NCBI GenBank assembly: GCA_023457715.1 | Contig: JAEWKR010000098.1 | Span: forward strand, 1 to 14,268 | Source: Verrucomicrobiota bacterium | Lineage (GTDB): Bacteria; Verrucomicrobiota; Verrucomicrobiia; Opitutales; Opitutaceae | DNA: 14,268 nucleotides | Direction of reading: 5' to 3' | Part shown: positions 7,184-13,949 of the stretch, piece after piece | Layout: every line of letters begins with the position of its first letter | How positions within the stretch are numbered: position 1 is the stretch's first letter | Program-made: the position numbers and the translations under genes | The notes under the pieces: model-generated | What the model saw: the letters and a program-made list of their open reading frames with translations, nothing else | Databases searched by the model: none | Told to the model about the DNA's origin: nothing

Positions 7184-7534
7184 ATGTCTGTCGCCGAACT
7201 CAACGCCCTGCACATCATCCACGTCGCCGCCGTCGTCGCGCTGCTCGCCTACACGTTCTATGCCTTCGCGGCCGCACCCGACACCCGCAAGCGCGTGATG
7301 ATGATCACCGGTATCGCCACGCTGCTGGCGCTTTTGACCGGCATCCGCATGTGGCAGGGCATGTATGGCTTTGGCATGCTGACCTGGGTGTGGGTCAAGG
7401 TGGTGGTCTGGGTCGCGCTCTCCGCCCTTGCGGGCATTGGCTACCGCAAACGCGAGAAGTCCGGTGCCTTCATGGCGCTCATCCTCGTGCTGGCCGTGGT
7501 CGCCGTGACCATGGTGTATGTGAAGCCGGCCTGA
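7184..7534 (+). CDS. Small four-helix integral membrane protein
   Basis: A 116-aa hydrophobic protein with four predicted transmembrane segments at about 5-28, 37-57, 65-87 and 93-113. Basic loops (DTRKR, YRKREK) lie between helices 1-2 and 3-4, so both termini probably face outside by the positive-inside rule. The second helix ends in TGIRMW and the third contains TWVWVKVVVWVALSAL. I do not recognise a named family with certainty; the size and four-helix layout are like SirB2- or CopD-type small membrane proteins, but no metal or heme ligands are obvious apart from His10 and His13. No Shine-Dalgarno site precedes the ATG (accaccATG). It lies upstream of the polymerase gene, 128 bp away across a repeat, so an operon is not assured. 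Confidence 0.8.
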   Translation: MSVAELNALHIIHVAAVVALLAYTFYAFAAAPDTRKRVMMITGIATLLALLTGIRMWQGMYGFGMLTWVWVKVVVWVALSALAGIGYRKREKSGAFMALILVLAVVAVTMVYVKPA

Positions 7535-7576
7535 GGGATGAAGGGGCCGCAGGGACGCCTCGTGGGGCAGGGTGGT

Positions 7577-7626
7577 GCTTCAGCCCGTCTTCGAGCGGGA
7601 TGAAGTCCGAGCTGGCGGGCTGAAGC
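7577..7626. repeat. 11-bp perfect inverted repeat GCTTCAGCCCG / CGGGCTGAAGC
   Basis: Arms lie at 7577-7587 and 7616-7626, separated by 28 nt. The flanks resemble each other further (gggtggtgcttcag against the complement of ctgaagccccgccc). It sits in the 128-bp gap between the membrane protein gene and the polymerase gene. It could fold in RNA after the first gene, but lacks a T-tract. Confidence 0.65.
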
Positions 7627-7662
7627 CCCGCCCTCCTCTCGAACACGATTCGCAAACCAACC

Positions 7663-9861
7663 ATGCCCTCCCTTTGCGGTGTCTGGGTCGACGACAGCGG
7701 GCGCGTGTTCACGACGGTGGCGGCAGGTCCTGGGCGTGAAACGCGCGAGGAGGCGTTGCGGCCGTTTGCATGGCTGAACGGTGCACCGAACGCAGGGGGG
7801 GGCGGCGCCGATCCGCCGCCAACGGGGCATCAGATCGAGCGGCTGGCGGGGGAGGCGCCTTTCAATCACCTGTTGCACACCGAGGGCGGCGGAGCGTTTG
7901 ACCGGGCGCTGGAGCGGGTCCGCGCCGAATCGATCAGCGCCGATGTCGTGCGGCCGTACGAGAGCCAGTTCCTGCTCCAGACCCGGCAGCGGTTGTATCA
8001 GGACCTGGCGTTTGGCCAGCTGCGGCGGATGCAACTCGACATCGAGGTGGCGTCGCCCGGCGGCGGATTCCCGGACGCAGCGCGCGCCGACGACCGGGTT
8101 CTCGCGATCGGCCTGAGGCTCAATGGCGTCAACCGGCTTCTCCTGCTGGCTGACTCCACCGATGCCGCGGAACGCACCCTGCTCGAATCGTTGAACCAGG
8201 CGATCGGCGAGTTCGATCCCGACGTGATCGAAGGGCACAACCTGTTCAAGTTCGACCTCGATTACCTGCGGCAGCGCGGCCGCCGCCTGCGAGTGCCGTG
8301 CGCCTGGGGTCGGTACGGCCAGAAGGCGCGATTTCGCAGCAGCCGCCTGAAAGTCGCGGAACGCTGGATCGATTTCACCCGCTGCGACCTGGCGGGGCGG
8401 GCGGTGATCGATACCTACCTGCTGGTTCAGCTGTTCGACATCACGACGCGCGAGCTCACCTCGTACGGGTTGAAGGAAGCGGCGGTGTATTTCGGCATCA
8501 CCCCCGAATCCGGCTCGGGTCGCACCTACATCGACGGGGCGCAGATCCAGGACGTTTTCCGGCGGGACCCGGCGCGGTTCTGTGCGTACCTCGAGGATGA
8601 CCTGCGCGAGACGCACGGACTGGCCGATCAGCTGCTGCCGACGTATTTCGAGCAGACGCGGACGTTTCCGATCCTGCTCCAGGATGCGACGCTCCGGGGG
8701 GCAACGGCGAAGATCGATCTGCTGTTCCTCGAGGAATATTACCACGCCCGGCAGGCGTGCCCGCTTCCGCCCGAGGTGCAGCCTTTCGAAGGGGGCTATA
8801 CGCGAAGCTTCCAGGAGGGGGTTTACCGGCATGTTCTCCATTTCGACGTCGCCTCGCTGTATCCGAGCCTGCTGCTCGCGATCGGACGCAATCCGCAGAA
8901 CGACTCGCTGGGCGTCTTCATTCCGCTGCTGCGGAAACTGCGGGAGTACCGGTTGACCTACAAACAGCTGGCGCGGACGGCGGCGAGCGCCGAGGAGCGC
9001 AGTGAAGCGCAGGCGCGGCAGACCAATTTCAAGATCCTGATCAATTCCTTCTATGGGTACCTCGGGTTCTCCGGCGCGCGGTTCGGTGATGGGGCGCTGG
9101 CGGCGGAGGTCACGCGCCGCGGGCGCGAGTTGCTCCAGCAGTTGATCGACGCGTTTGCGGCGCTGGGCTGCACCATCCTCGAAGCCGACACGGACGGCAT
9201 CTATCTGTCCTCGCGCGAATATTTCGAACAACCGGAGGCGCTGCTGCGTCAGGTTGCCCCCATCCTGCCGGAGGGCATCGAACTGGAGTACGATGGGAAG
9301 TACGAGGCGATGTTCTGCTACAAGGCGAAGAACTACGCCCTGTACGATGGCCGGGAGGTCACCTTGCGGGGGAGCGCCCTGCGCTCCCGCGGCATCGAAC
9401 CGTACCTCAAGACGCTTTCCGACCAGCTGATCGGCTTTGTGCTGGGAGCCTCGACCCAGTCGCCGCTCGAGACGGCGGAGGAGTACCGGCGGAAGTTGCG
9501 CACGCGCAGCCTGCCGGTTGAGGAACTCGCGCGGAGTGAAACGTTGAGCCAGAACCTTGATGGCTATGAGCGCTTCATCGCCGAAGGCGGAAAACCCCGC
9601 CGGGCGTCGGCCGAGGCGGCGTTGCCCTTGTCGCCGCGGCCGCGAATGGGCGATCGGATCACGTACTACATCGCGGCCGCGCGGAATGCCCGCGGTGGTG
9701 CCGACTGGCAGCGCGCAAGGGCGCTGGAACGGTTCGACGCGGAGAACGCTCCCTACGACGCAGACTACTACACCGAGAAACTCAATGACTGGCTCGAGCG
9801 GTACGGAAGTTTTCTCGGGGTGAAGAAGCCGCCGGCGCCGGTGCAGGGGGAGCTGTTCTAG
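7663..9861 (+). CDS. Family B DNA polymerase with 3'-5' exonuclease (PolB-like)
   Basis: A 732-aa family B polymerase that should both synthesise and proofread DNA. Exonuclease motifs are intact: LDIE (Asp126, Glu128), NLFKFD (Asn193 to Asp198) and YLEDD (Tyr309, Asp313). Polymerase motifs are intact: FDVASLYPS (Asp395), KILINSFYG (Lys457 to Gly465) and ADTDG (Asp509, Asp511), plus KNY (556-558) matching the downstream KxY motif. The region between motifs A and B is compact, and the protein is shorter than E. coli Pol II (783 aa). The C-terminus ends in QGELF, which fits the bacterial sliding-clamp-binding pattern QxxLF seen at the end of Pol II. A role in lesion bypass or replication restart is inferred from the family; no LexA-like operator was identified. 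The ATG at 7663 is the only Met before residue 123 and has no Shine-Dalgarno site (aaccaaccATG). Residues 41-56 are a Gly/Pro-rich linker in an N-terminal region I cannot assign. Confidence 0.93.
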   Translation: MPSLCGVWVDDSGRVFTTVAAGPGRETREEALRPFAWLNGAPNAGGGGADPPPTGHQIERLAGEAPFNHLLHTEGGGAFDRALERVRAESISADVVRPYESQFLLQTRQRLYQDLAFGQLRRMQLDIEVASPGGGFPDAARADDRVLAIGLRLNGVNRLLLLADSTDAAERTLLESLNQAIGEFDPDVIEGHNLFKFDLDYLRQRGRRLRVPCAWGRYGQKARFRSSRLKVAERWIDFTRCDLAGRAVIDTYLLVQLFDITTRELTSYGLKEAAVYFGITPESGSGRTYIDGAQIQDVFRRDPARFCAYLEDDLRETHGLADQLLPTYFEQTRTFPILLQDATLRGATAKIDLLFLEEYYHARQACPLPPEVQPFEGGYTRSFQEGVYRHVLHFDVASLYPSLLLAIGRNPQNDSLGVFIPLLRKLREYRLTYKQLARTAASAEERSEAQARQTNFKILINSFYGYLGFSGARFGDGALAAEVTRRGRELLQQLIDAFAALGCTILEADTDGIYLSSREYFEQPEALLRQVAPILPEGIELEYDGKYEAMFCYKAKNYALYDGREVTLRGSALRSRGIEPYLKTLSDQLIGFVLGASTQSPLETAEEYRRKLRTRSLPVEELARSETLSQNLDGYERFIAEGGKPRRASAEAALPLSPRPRMGDRITYYIAAARNARGGADWQRARALERFDAENAPYDADYYTEKLNDWLERYGSFLGVKKPPAPVQGELF

Positions 9862-9876
9862 CGGGGGTCCGCCGCC

Positions 9877-10347
9877 TTAATCGCGATCGTCCACGCGGCG
9901 GCGCGTCCCGGCGTCCAGGTTTTCGTAGCCGATCAAGCTGACCAGATGGTCGATATGGGGGGCGTACGCCGGCGGGGGCGAGGTCACCGCGTATTCGTCG
10001 GCCGCGAGCGCGAAACTCAAGGCGTTCCAATAACTGGCTTGGGCCATCCGGTTGTTGGCGAGCTGCGCGTACACGATCCCGGCCTCGAGGCTGAGCGAGG
10101 CGTAGACGAGCAGCTTGTCGCGCGCCACGTCCGGCGGCTCGTCCAAGGCAAGGCGCAGCCGCTGCTGATCGGGCGTAAGCTGAAAGAGTTGATGGCGCTC
10201 CAGCGAAAAGAGCCGTTCCATGCCCTGGACGACGATCTCGAGCGCCTCCTCGTACGCGCCGGAACTCCGCTTGAACACGACGCGCGCGAGCATCCGGCCG
10301 ACTTCGTCGATGATGCGCAGCAGGTAGTCGCGTCGGGAAGTGATCAC
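9877..10347 (-). CDS. DUF6483-like helical protein of unknown function
   Basis: A 156-aa soluble, mostly helical protein beginning ITSRRDYLLRIIDEVGRMLARVVF after a GTG start. That opening, an R/S-R-D-Y-hydrophobic heptad leading into a long helix, is like proteins annotated DUF6483; this match is from memory and tentative. Residues about 85-130 (DKLLVYASLSLEAGIVYAQL, NNRMAQASYWNALSFALAA) suggest TPR-like helix pairs. The GTG at 10347 is preferred: GGAG (complement of 10357-10360) lies 9 nt upstream, whereas the in-frame ATG at 10401 would add a peptide encoded entirely by repeat DNA. The gene converges on the polymerase with only 15 bp between stop codons and lies downstream of the molybdenum hydroxylase operon on the same strand. 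No function can be given. Confidence 0.75.
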   Translation of the reverse strand: MITSRRDYLLRIIDEVGRMLARVVFKRSSGAYEEALEIVVQGMERLFSLERHQLFQLTPDQQRLRLALDEPPDVARDKLLVYASLSLEAGIVYAQLANNRMAQASYWNALSFALAADEYAVTSPPPAYAPHIDHLVSLIGYENLDAGTRRRVDDRD

Positions 10348-10356
10348 CTTGCGAAA

Positions 10357-10360
10357 CTCC
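10357..10360 (-). promoter_or_regulatory. Ribosome binding site of the DUF6483-like gene, within repeat DNA
   Basis: GGAG on the minus strand, 9 nt before the GTG at 10347. It decides the start codon. The GGAG belongs to the TTTGGAG unit of the adjacent CCAAA-type inverted repeat. Confidence 0.6.
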
Positions 10361-10475
10361 AAAATCCAAACGCCAAACGCCAAATAAATCTCAAACACCA
10401 ATTTTCAAAGGGGGAGCGATCGAGAGGTCGTGTTTGGAGTTTTTTGGCGTTTGGACTTTTGGGATTTGGGATTTC
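10357..10475. repeat. CCAAA-type inverted repeat between two minus-strand genes
   Basis: A perfect 13-bp inverted pair, tccaaacgccaaa at 10365-10377 and tttggcgtttgga at 10443-10455, is flanked by further ctccaaa/tttggag units (10357-10363, 10433-10439) and gggatttggga. The arms carry low-complexity CCAAA and TTTGG strings, and the region is AT-richer than its surroundings. It fills the 136-bp gap between the hydroxylase operon and the DUF6483-like gene. Confidence 0.7.
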
Positions 10476-10483
10476 GCCTCGCG

Positions 10484-12700
10484 CTAATTCCACCGCAAAT
10501 CCACGCGCGACAACGGCATCTGGCGGACGCGGACGCCGGTCGCGGCGAAGATCGCATTGCACACCGCGGGCGCAACCGGAGGCAGTGCTGGTTCGCCAAT
10601 ACCGGTGGTCGGGTTGTTCGTCGTGACCCAATGGGTTTCGATCTTCGGCGGCGTATCGGGCATCCGGATGAGCGGATACTCGTGAAAGTTGCCCTGCACG
10701 CATCGGCCGCGTTCGATGTTGAGTTCGGGATACATCAGCGTGCCCAACCCGTCGACGACCGAGCCTTCGACCTGGTTCTCGGCCCCGCTGAGGTTGACGA
10801 TCTGGGCGCCCACGTCGCCGACCACGACGACGCGATCGACCTTGAGCTGGCCGTCCTTGGAGACCGTGACTTCGGCCACCTCGGCGAAATAGCCCCGGTG
10901 GCTATAATGGAATGCCATCCCGGCGCCCCGGCCTTTCTCGAACTTCTGCCGGCCCCAGTTCGCCTTCTCCGCCGCAACCTGAAGGACCTTCCGCATGCGA
11001 CCCACATTGTAGGTGCCGCCGCGCGGGCCGGTTCCCGGCACCTCATCCTTGGGGCCGAGGAGTTCCAGACGGAACTCGAAGGGATCCCGACCGGCCGCAT
11101 GTGCCAGCTCGTCGATGAAGGATTGGATGACGAAACTGAAGACGCAGCTGCCGGGTGCGCGCCATGGGCCCATGGGCCAGCCGGTCTCGAAGATCGTCTG
11201 TTCCGCGAGGTAGTTCGGAACCCAGCGACCAGGGAACTCGTCGCCGTTCAATCCGCCGCCACTGCCGGGCCGCCCGTTGTTGCCGAACGTGAAGAAGTTG
11301 TTCTTCCACGCGACCAGCTTGCCGGCCGCATCCACGCCGCCCTTGAGGAAATGAATCCCGCCGGGACGAAACAGGTCGTGGCGCATATCGTCCTCGCGGG
11401 ACCACAGCAGCATCACCGGCGCCGGCACGCGCTGTGCGATGGCGGCCGCCTGCACCGTGGGCTCGGCGAACAGCCGCCGGCCGAAGCCACCGCCGCTGCG
11501 CGTGATGTGCAGGGTGATGTTCTCCTTTGGAATCTGCAGCGCCTTGTGCACCCCATCCACCGCGGGTCCCGGATTCTGGGTCGGCGCCCAGATTTCCATT
11601 TTCCCGTCCTTGAAGTGCGCCGTCGTGTTCTGCGGCTCCAGCGTGGCGTGGGAAATGAACGGGTACAGGTATTCGGCCTCGACCACCTTGGCGGCCGACG
11701 TCAGGGCCGCTTCGACATCGCCATCCTTGCGGAGCACCTGGGCGCCTGGTTTGGCAGCACCTTCGCGCGCCTGGCGGACGAAATCGTCCCAGCTCTGGCC
11801 GGCGACGGCGCCCTCGTCCCAGGTCACGCGCAATTGCTTGCGCGCGGTGAACGCCGACCACGTGGAATCGGCCACGATCGCCACGCCGGGGAGCAGGCCG
11901 AACAGGTCACTGGTCCCCTCGATCACGAAGGCGTCCCTCACGCCGGGCAAACGCTTGATTTGATCAATGTTGGCGTTGACGACCTTCCCGCCAAACGCGG
12001 GGCATTGCTCGTACACGGCGTACAGCATGCCGGGGACTTTGACGTCGATGCCAAAGAGCCGCTCGCCCCGGACGATCCTGGGGTTGTCGACGCCGGTGAC
12101 CCGGGTGCCCAGCAGCTTGTAATCCTTCGGGTCCTTCAGTTTCACCGTGTCCGCCGGCGGGACGGGCAGCCTGGCGGCGGCGGCGACCAGGGAACCGTAG
12201 TTGGCCGTGCGTTGGCTGCCCCGGTGATGCACGGCGCCGGCGGCGGTGGTGCACTCCGCCTCGGGGATGCCCCAGGTCTGCGCGGCTGCCGTCACCAGCA
12301 GCGTGCGCGCCGTCGCGCCAATCTTGTGGAACGCGTCGTAATTGTTCGGCGTCGAGGTGCTGCCGCCCGCGGACTGCCCGCCATAACGCGGGTCGAAGTC
12401 ACCTTGTTCGATCGTGACCTGCGACCACTCCACATCGAGCTGCTCCGCGATGATCATCGGGAGCGAGGTCTTCACGCCCTGGCCGATCTCCGGCTGTTTC
12501 GAAATGATGGTGACGGTGCCGTCGGCACTGAGGCGGAGCAGGGCGTGCGGCGCAAAGACGCCCGCACCGGCGTCGCCGGCCAGGTCGGCCGCGGACAGGA
12601 TCCGGCCCGTCCCCAGATAAACGCCCAGAACCAGCCCGCCCCCGCCGAGGCTGGACATCTTCAGAAAGTCCCGGCGATCGAGATCGGTGAGGGGGTTCAT
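10484..12700 (-). CDS. Tat-exported molybdopterin-binding subunit, isoquinoline 1-oxidoreductase type
   Basis: A 738-aa large subunit of a xanthine dehydrogenase-family molybdenum hydroxylase, which inserts oxygen from water into N-heterocycles or aldehydes. The N-terminus DRRDFLKMSSLGGGGLVLG (8-26) is a twin-arginine signal, so the folded enzyme should go to the periplasm. The mature part has PEIGQGVKT (70-78), SGGGFGRR (402-409) and RAPG (514-517), cofactor-binding motifs of the family, and GIGEP (700-704) with the predicted catalytic Glu703. Tat signal, GGGFGRR and two-subunit layout favour the IorB-like branch, which uses molybdopterin cytosine dinucleotide. The substrate cannot be read from sequence. 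The start at 12700 overlaps the preceding gene (ATGA) and has GGAGG 7 nt upstream; an extension to 12796 is open but would read within the partner gene. Confidence 0.92.
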   Translation of the reverse strand: MNPLTDLDRRDFLKMSSLGGGGLVLGVYLGTGRILSAADLAGDAGAGVFAPHALLRLSADGTVTIISKQPEIGQGVKTSLPMIIAEQLDVEWSQVTIEQGDFDPRYGGQSAGGSTSTPNNYDAFHKIGATARTLLVTAAAQTWGIPEAECTTAAGAVHHRGSQRTANYGSLVAAAARLPVPPADTVKLKDPKDYKLLGTRVTGVDNPRIVRGERLFGIDVKVPGMLYAVYEQCPAFGGKVVNANIDQIKRLPGVRDAFVIEGTSDLFGLLPGVAIVADSTWSAFTARKQLRVTWDEGAVAGQSWDDFVRQAREGAAKPGAQVLRKDGDVEAALTSAAKVVEAEYLYPFISHATLEPQNTTAHFKDGKMEIWAPTQNPGPAVDGVHKALQIPKENITLHITRSGGGFGRRLFAEPTVQAAAIAQRVPAPVMLLWSREDDMRHDLFRPGGIHFLKGGVDAAGKLVAWKNNFFTFGNNGRPGSGGGLNGDEFPGRWVPNYLAEQTIFETGWPMGPWRAPGSCVFSFVIQSFIDELAHAAGRDPFEFRLELLGPKDEVPGTGPRGGTYNVGRMRKVLQVAAEKANWGRQKFEKGRGAGMAFHYSHRGYFAEVAEVTVSKDGQLKVDRVVVVGDVGAQIVNLSGAENQVEGSVVDGLGTLMYPELNIERGRCVQGNFHEYPLIRMPDTPPKIETHWVTTNNPTTGIGEPALPPVAPAVCNAIFAATGVRVRQMPLSRVDLRWN

Positions 12701-13188
12701 TGCGCGCCCTCCTTCGTCCCCGCCGGCGCTCCGGCAGCCAGTTCCGCCGCCCGCTTGATCCCTTGCCGGATCCGGAGGTAGGTGGCGCAACGGCACAGAT
12801 TGCCGGCCATCGCCCCATCAATCTCCTCGTCGCTGGGCTGCGGATTGCTCTTCAGGAGGGCTGCGGCCGTCATGATCTGCCCGGCCTGACAGTAGCCGCA
12901 TTGCGGGACGTCCAATTCCGTCCACGCCTGCTGGAGCGGATGCTCGCCCGCCGGGTCGAGACCCTCGATCGTGGTGATCGCCATCCGGCCGACCGTAGAC
13001 ACCGGGGTCAGGCAGGAACGGGTCGGCACGCCATTAAGGTGAACGGTGCAAGCGCCACACTGGCCGATGCCGCAGCCGTACTTGGTGCCGGCCAGGTCGA
13101 GGTGATCGCGCAGCACCCAAAGGAGTGGGGTGTCGGGCGCAACGTCGACCGTCCGCGACGCGCCGTTAACGTTCAGCGTATATTTCAT
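12697..13188 (-). CDS. [2Fe-2S] subunit of the molybdenum hydroxylase (IorA-like)
   Basis: A 163-aa electron-transfer subunit. The ferredoxin-like N-terminal half holds Cys39, Cys44, Cys47 and Cys59 (GCGIGQCGAC then SC) for one plant-type [2Fe-2S] cluster. The helical C-terminal half holds Cys97, Cys100, Cys132 and Cys134 (QCGYCQAGQ and LCRC) for the second. Both sets are complete. There is no signal peptide, so it probably rides to the periplasm bound to the Tat-tagged large subunit. It is first in the operon; its TGA overlaps the ATG of the large subunit by 4 bases, implying translational coupling. No FAD-binding subunit or cytochrome c gene is adjacent, so the electron acceptor must be encoded elsewhere. 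The ATG at 13188 has no Shine-Dalgarno site; an inverted repeat starts 20 nt upstream. Confidence 0.94.
   Translation of the reverse strand: MKYTLNVNGASRTVDVAPDTPLLWVLRDHLDLAGTKYGCGIGQCGACTVHLNGVPTRSCLTPVSTVGRMAITTIEGLDPAGEHPLQQAWTELDVPQCGYCQAGQIMTAAALLKSNPQPSDEEIDGAMAGNLCRCATYLRIRQGIKRAAELAAGAPAGTKEGAQ
12708..12712 (-). promoter_or_regulatory. Ribosome binding site of the molybdopterin subunit
   Basis: GGAGG on the minus strand, 7 nt before the ATG at 12700 and inside the end of the [2Fe-2S] subunit gene. It is the strongest Shine-Dalgarno site in the window and fixes the start codon. Confidence 0.8.
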
Positions 13189-13208
13189 GTGGGCTAGTGG
13201 GAATTCCA

Positions 13209-13270
13209 GATTTCAAATTTCAGATCTCAGATCCCAAGCCCGGAGCTTGGATGCTCTGAAATTTGAAATC
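13209..13270. repeat. 15-bp perfect inverted repeat with nested stem, upstream of the hydroxylase operon
   Basis: gatttcaaatttcag (13209-13223) pairs perfectly with ctgaaatttgaaatc (13256-13270). Inside, ccaagc (13234-13239) pairs with gcttgg (13245-13250) around a 5-nt loop. The outer arms are AT-rich in a GC-rich setting. It sits 20 nt before the operon start, so it would be in the leader or overlap the promoter. A regulatory hairpin or a dispersed repeat are both possible. Confidence 0.7.
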
Positions 13271-13385
13271 CCGCGCAGGGTGGGAGCAGTGGATCGAGCG
13301 AGCCAGACGGATCAAGCCGCAGAAAGTATCGCGCGAAGTGGTCCGGTCAATGGACGGTCGGGAGGAAGCTCGCAATTTTGCGGCT

Positions 13386-13399
13386 GCCAGCCTGCTGGC
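13386..13399 (-). terminator. Short palindrome downstream of the DUF5069-like gene
   Basis: gccagc (13386-13391) and gctggc (13394-13399) are perfectly complementary with 2 nt between. It lies 20 nt past the stop of the DUF5069-like gene on the minus strand. There is no T-run. The surrounding text (cggctgccagcctgctggcg) looks like a dispersed palindromic repeat, so a terminator role is uncertain. Confidence 0.3.
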
Positions 13400-13418
13400 G
13401 CTCTGAGGCTGCCCGGAT

Positions 13419-13949
13419 CTACTTCGCGGCGGAACGCGCCGCCACCCAGCGCACGATCGCGGCGGTGTCATCGCCGCTGCGCCACACGAGGTTGAGGAAC
13501 TCGGCGGGGAAAATGTCGTGCTGCTTGAAAAACCTGCGGTCCCCTCCGCAGCAGTACATCAGCGACGTGGGGAGTTCGCCGCGCAGCTTGGCGCGCGCCT
13601 TGGGAATGAGCCGCGGGAGCCATTCGATGCCCTGGACCGACTCGGTCTTCGCCGGCAGGGCGGCTTCGTCGAGCACCGCGGCGGACGGTTTTCCCGCCTG
13701 CGCATTGAGGAAGTAATCCCGGCGGAGGGATTCGATGGCGAGGGCGACCGCGAAACCCGGTTCGCCGTCGTAATTGTTGTGGTCCTCCGCGTAGTCGTAC
13801 AGGTGCTGGGCGGTGAGGCCGTTCGCCCGCAGAAAAGCCGTTTCCTCCCCCGTGAACATCGCGTCGGCTCCGCGATGGCCGGCCGCGAAACGGGTCACGG
13901 CTTGATTGTACAGGGCATGGAACTGCGCGGCGAAGTCGTAGTGCTTCAT
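13419..13949 (-). CDS. DUF5069-like protein with extra N-terminal domain
   Basis: A 176-aa soluble protein. Residues about 105-175 (VQGIEWLPRLIPKARAKLRG, then a GGDRRFFKQHDI segment, FLNLVWRSGDDTAAIVRWV) follow the pattern of DUF5069: a conserved LPRxxxKAR helix, G-D-aromatic middle, and a closing helix with S/T-D-hydrophobic-W. Residues 1-100 (YDFAAQFHALYNQAVTRFAAG, LYDYAEDHNNYDGEPGFAVALAIESLRRDYF) form a second helical region I do not recognise. Function unknown. The ATG at 13949 is chosen because the preceding 24 codons to the ATG at 14021 encode an Arg/Phe-rich, low-quality extension; neither start has a Shine-Dalgarno site. It is on the same strand as the hydroxylase operon but separated from it by 230 bp with repeats, so it is probably a separate unit. 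Confidence 0.75.
   Translation of the reverse strand: MKHYDFAAQFHALYNQAVTRFAAGHRGADAMFTGEETAFLRANGLTAQHLYDYAEDHNNYDGEPGFAVALAIESLRRDYFLNAQAGKPSAAVLDEAALPAKTESVQGIEWLPRLIPKARAKLRGELPTSLMYCCGGDRRFFKQHDIFPAEFLNLVWRSGDDTAAIVRWVAARSAAK

Noticed and set aside
7441..9231. 596-aa minus-strand open frame
   Set aside because: It is antisense to the polymerase and crosses the repeat at 7577; no domain can be seen.
10348..10401. Longer start for the DUF6483-like protein at 10401
   Set aside because: The added 18 residues are encoded by the CCAAA repeat, and the GTG at 10347 has its own GGAG at good spacing.
10430..12781. 783-aa plus-strand open frame
   Set aside because: It is antisense to the hydroxylase large subunit, starts inside repeat DNA, and has no recognisable motif.
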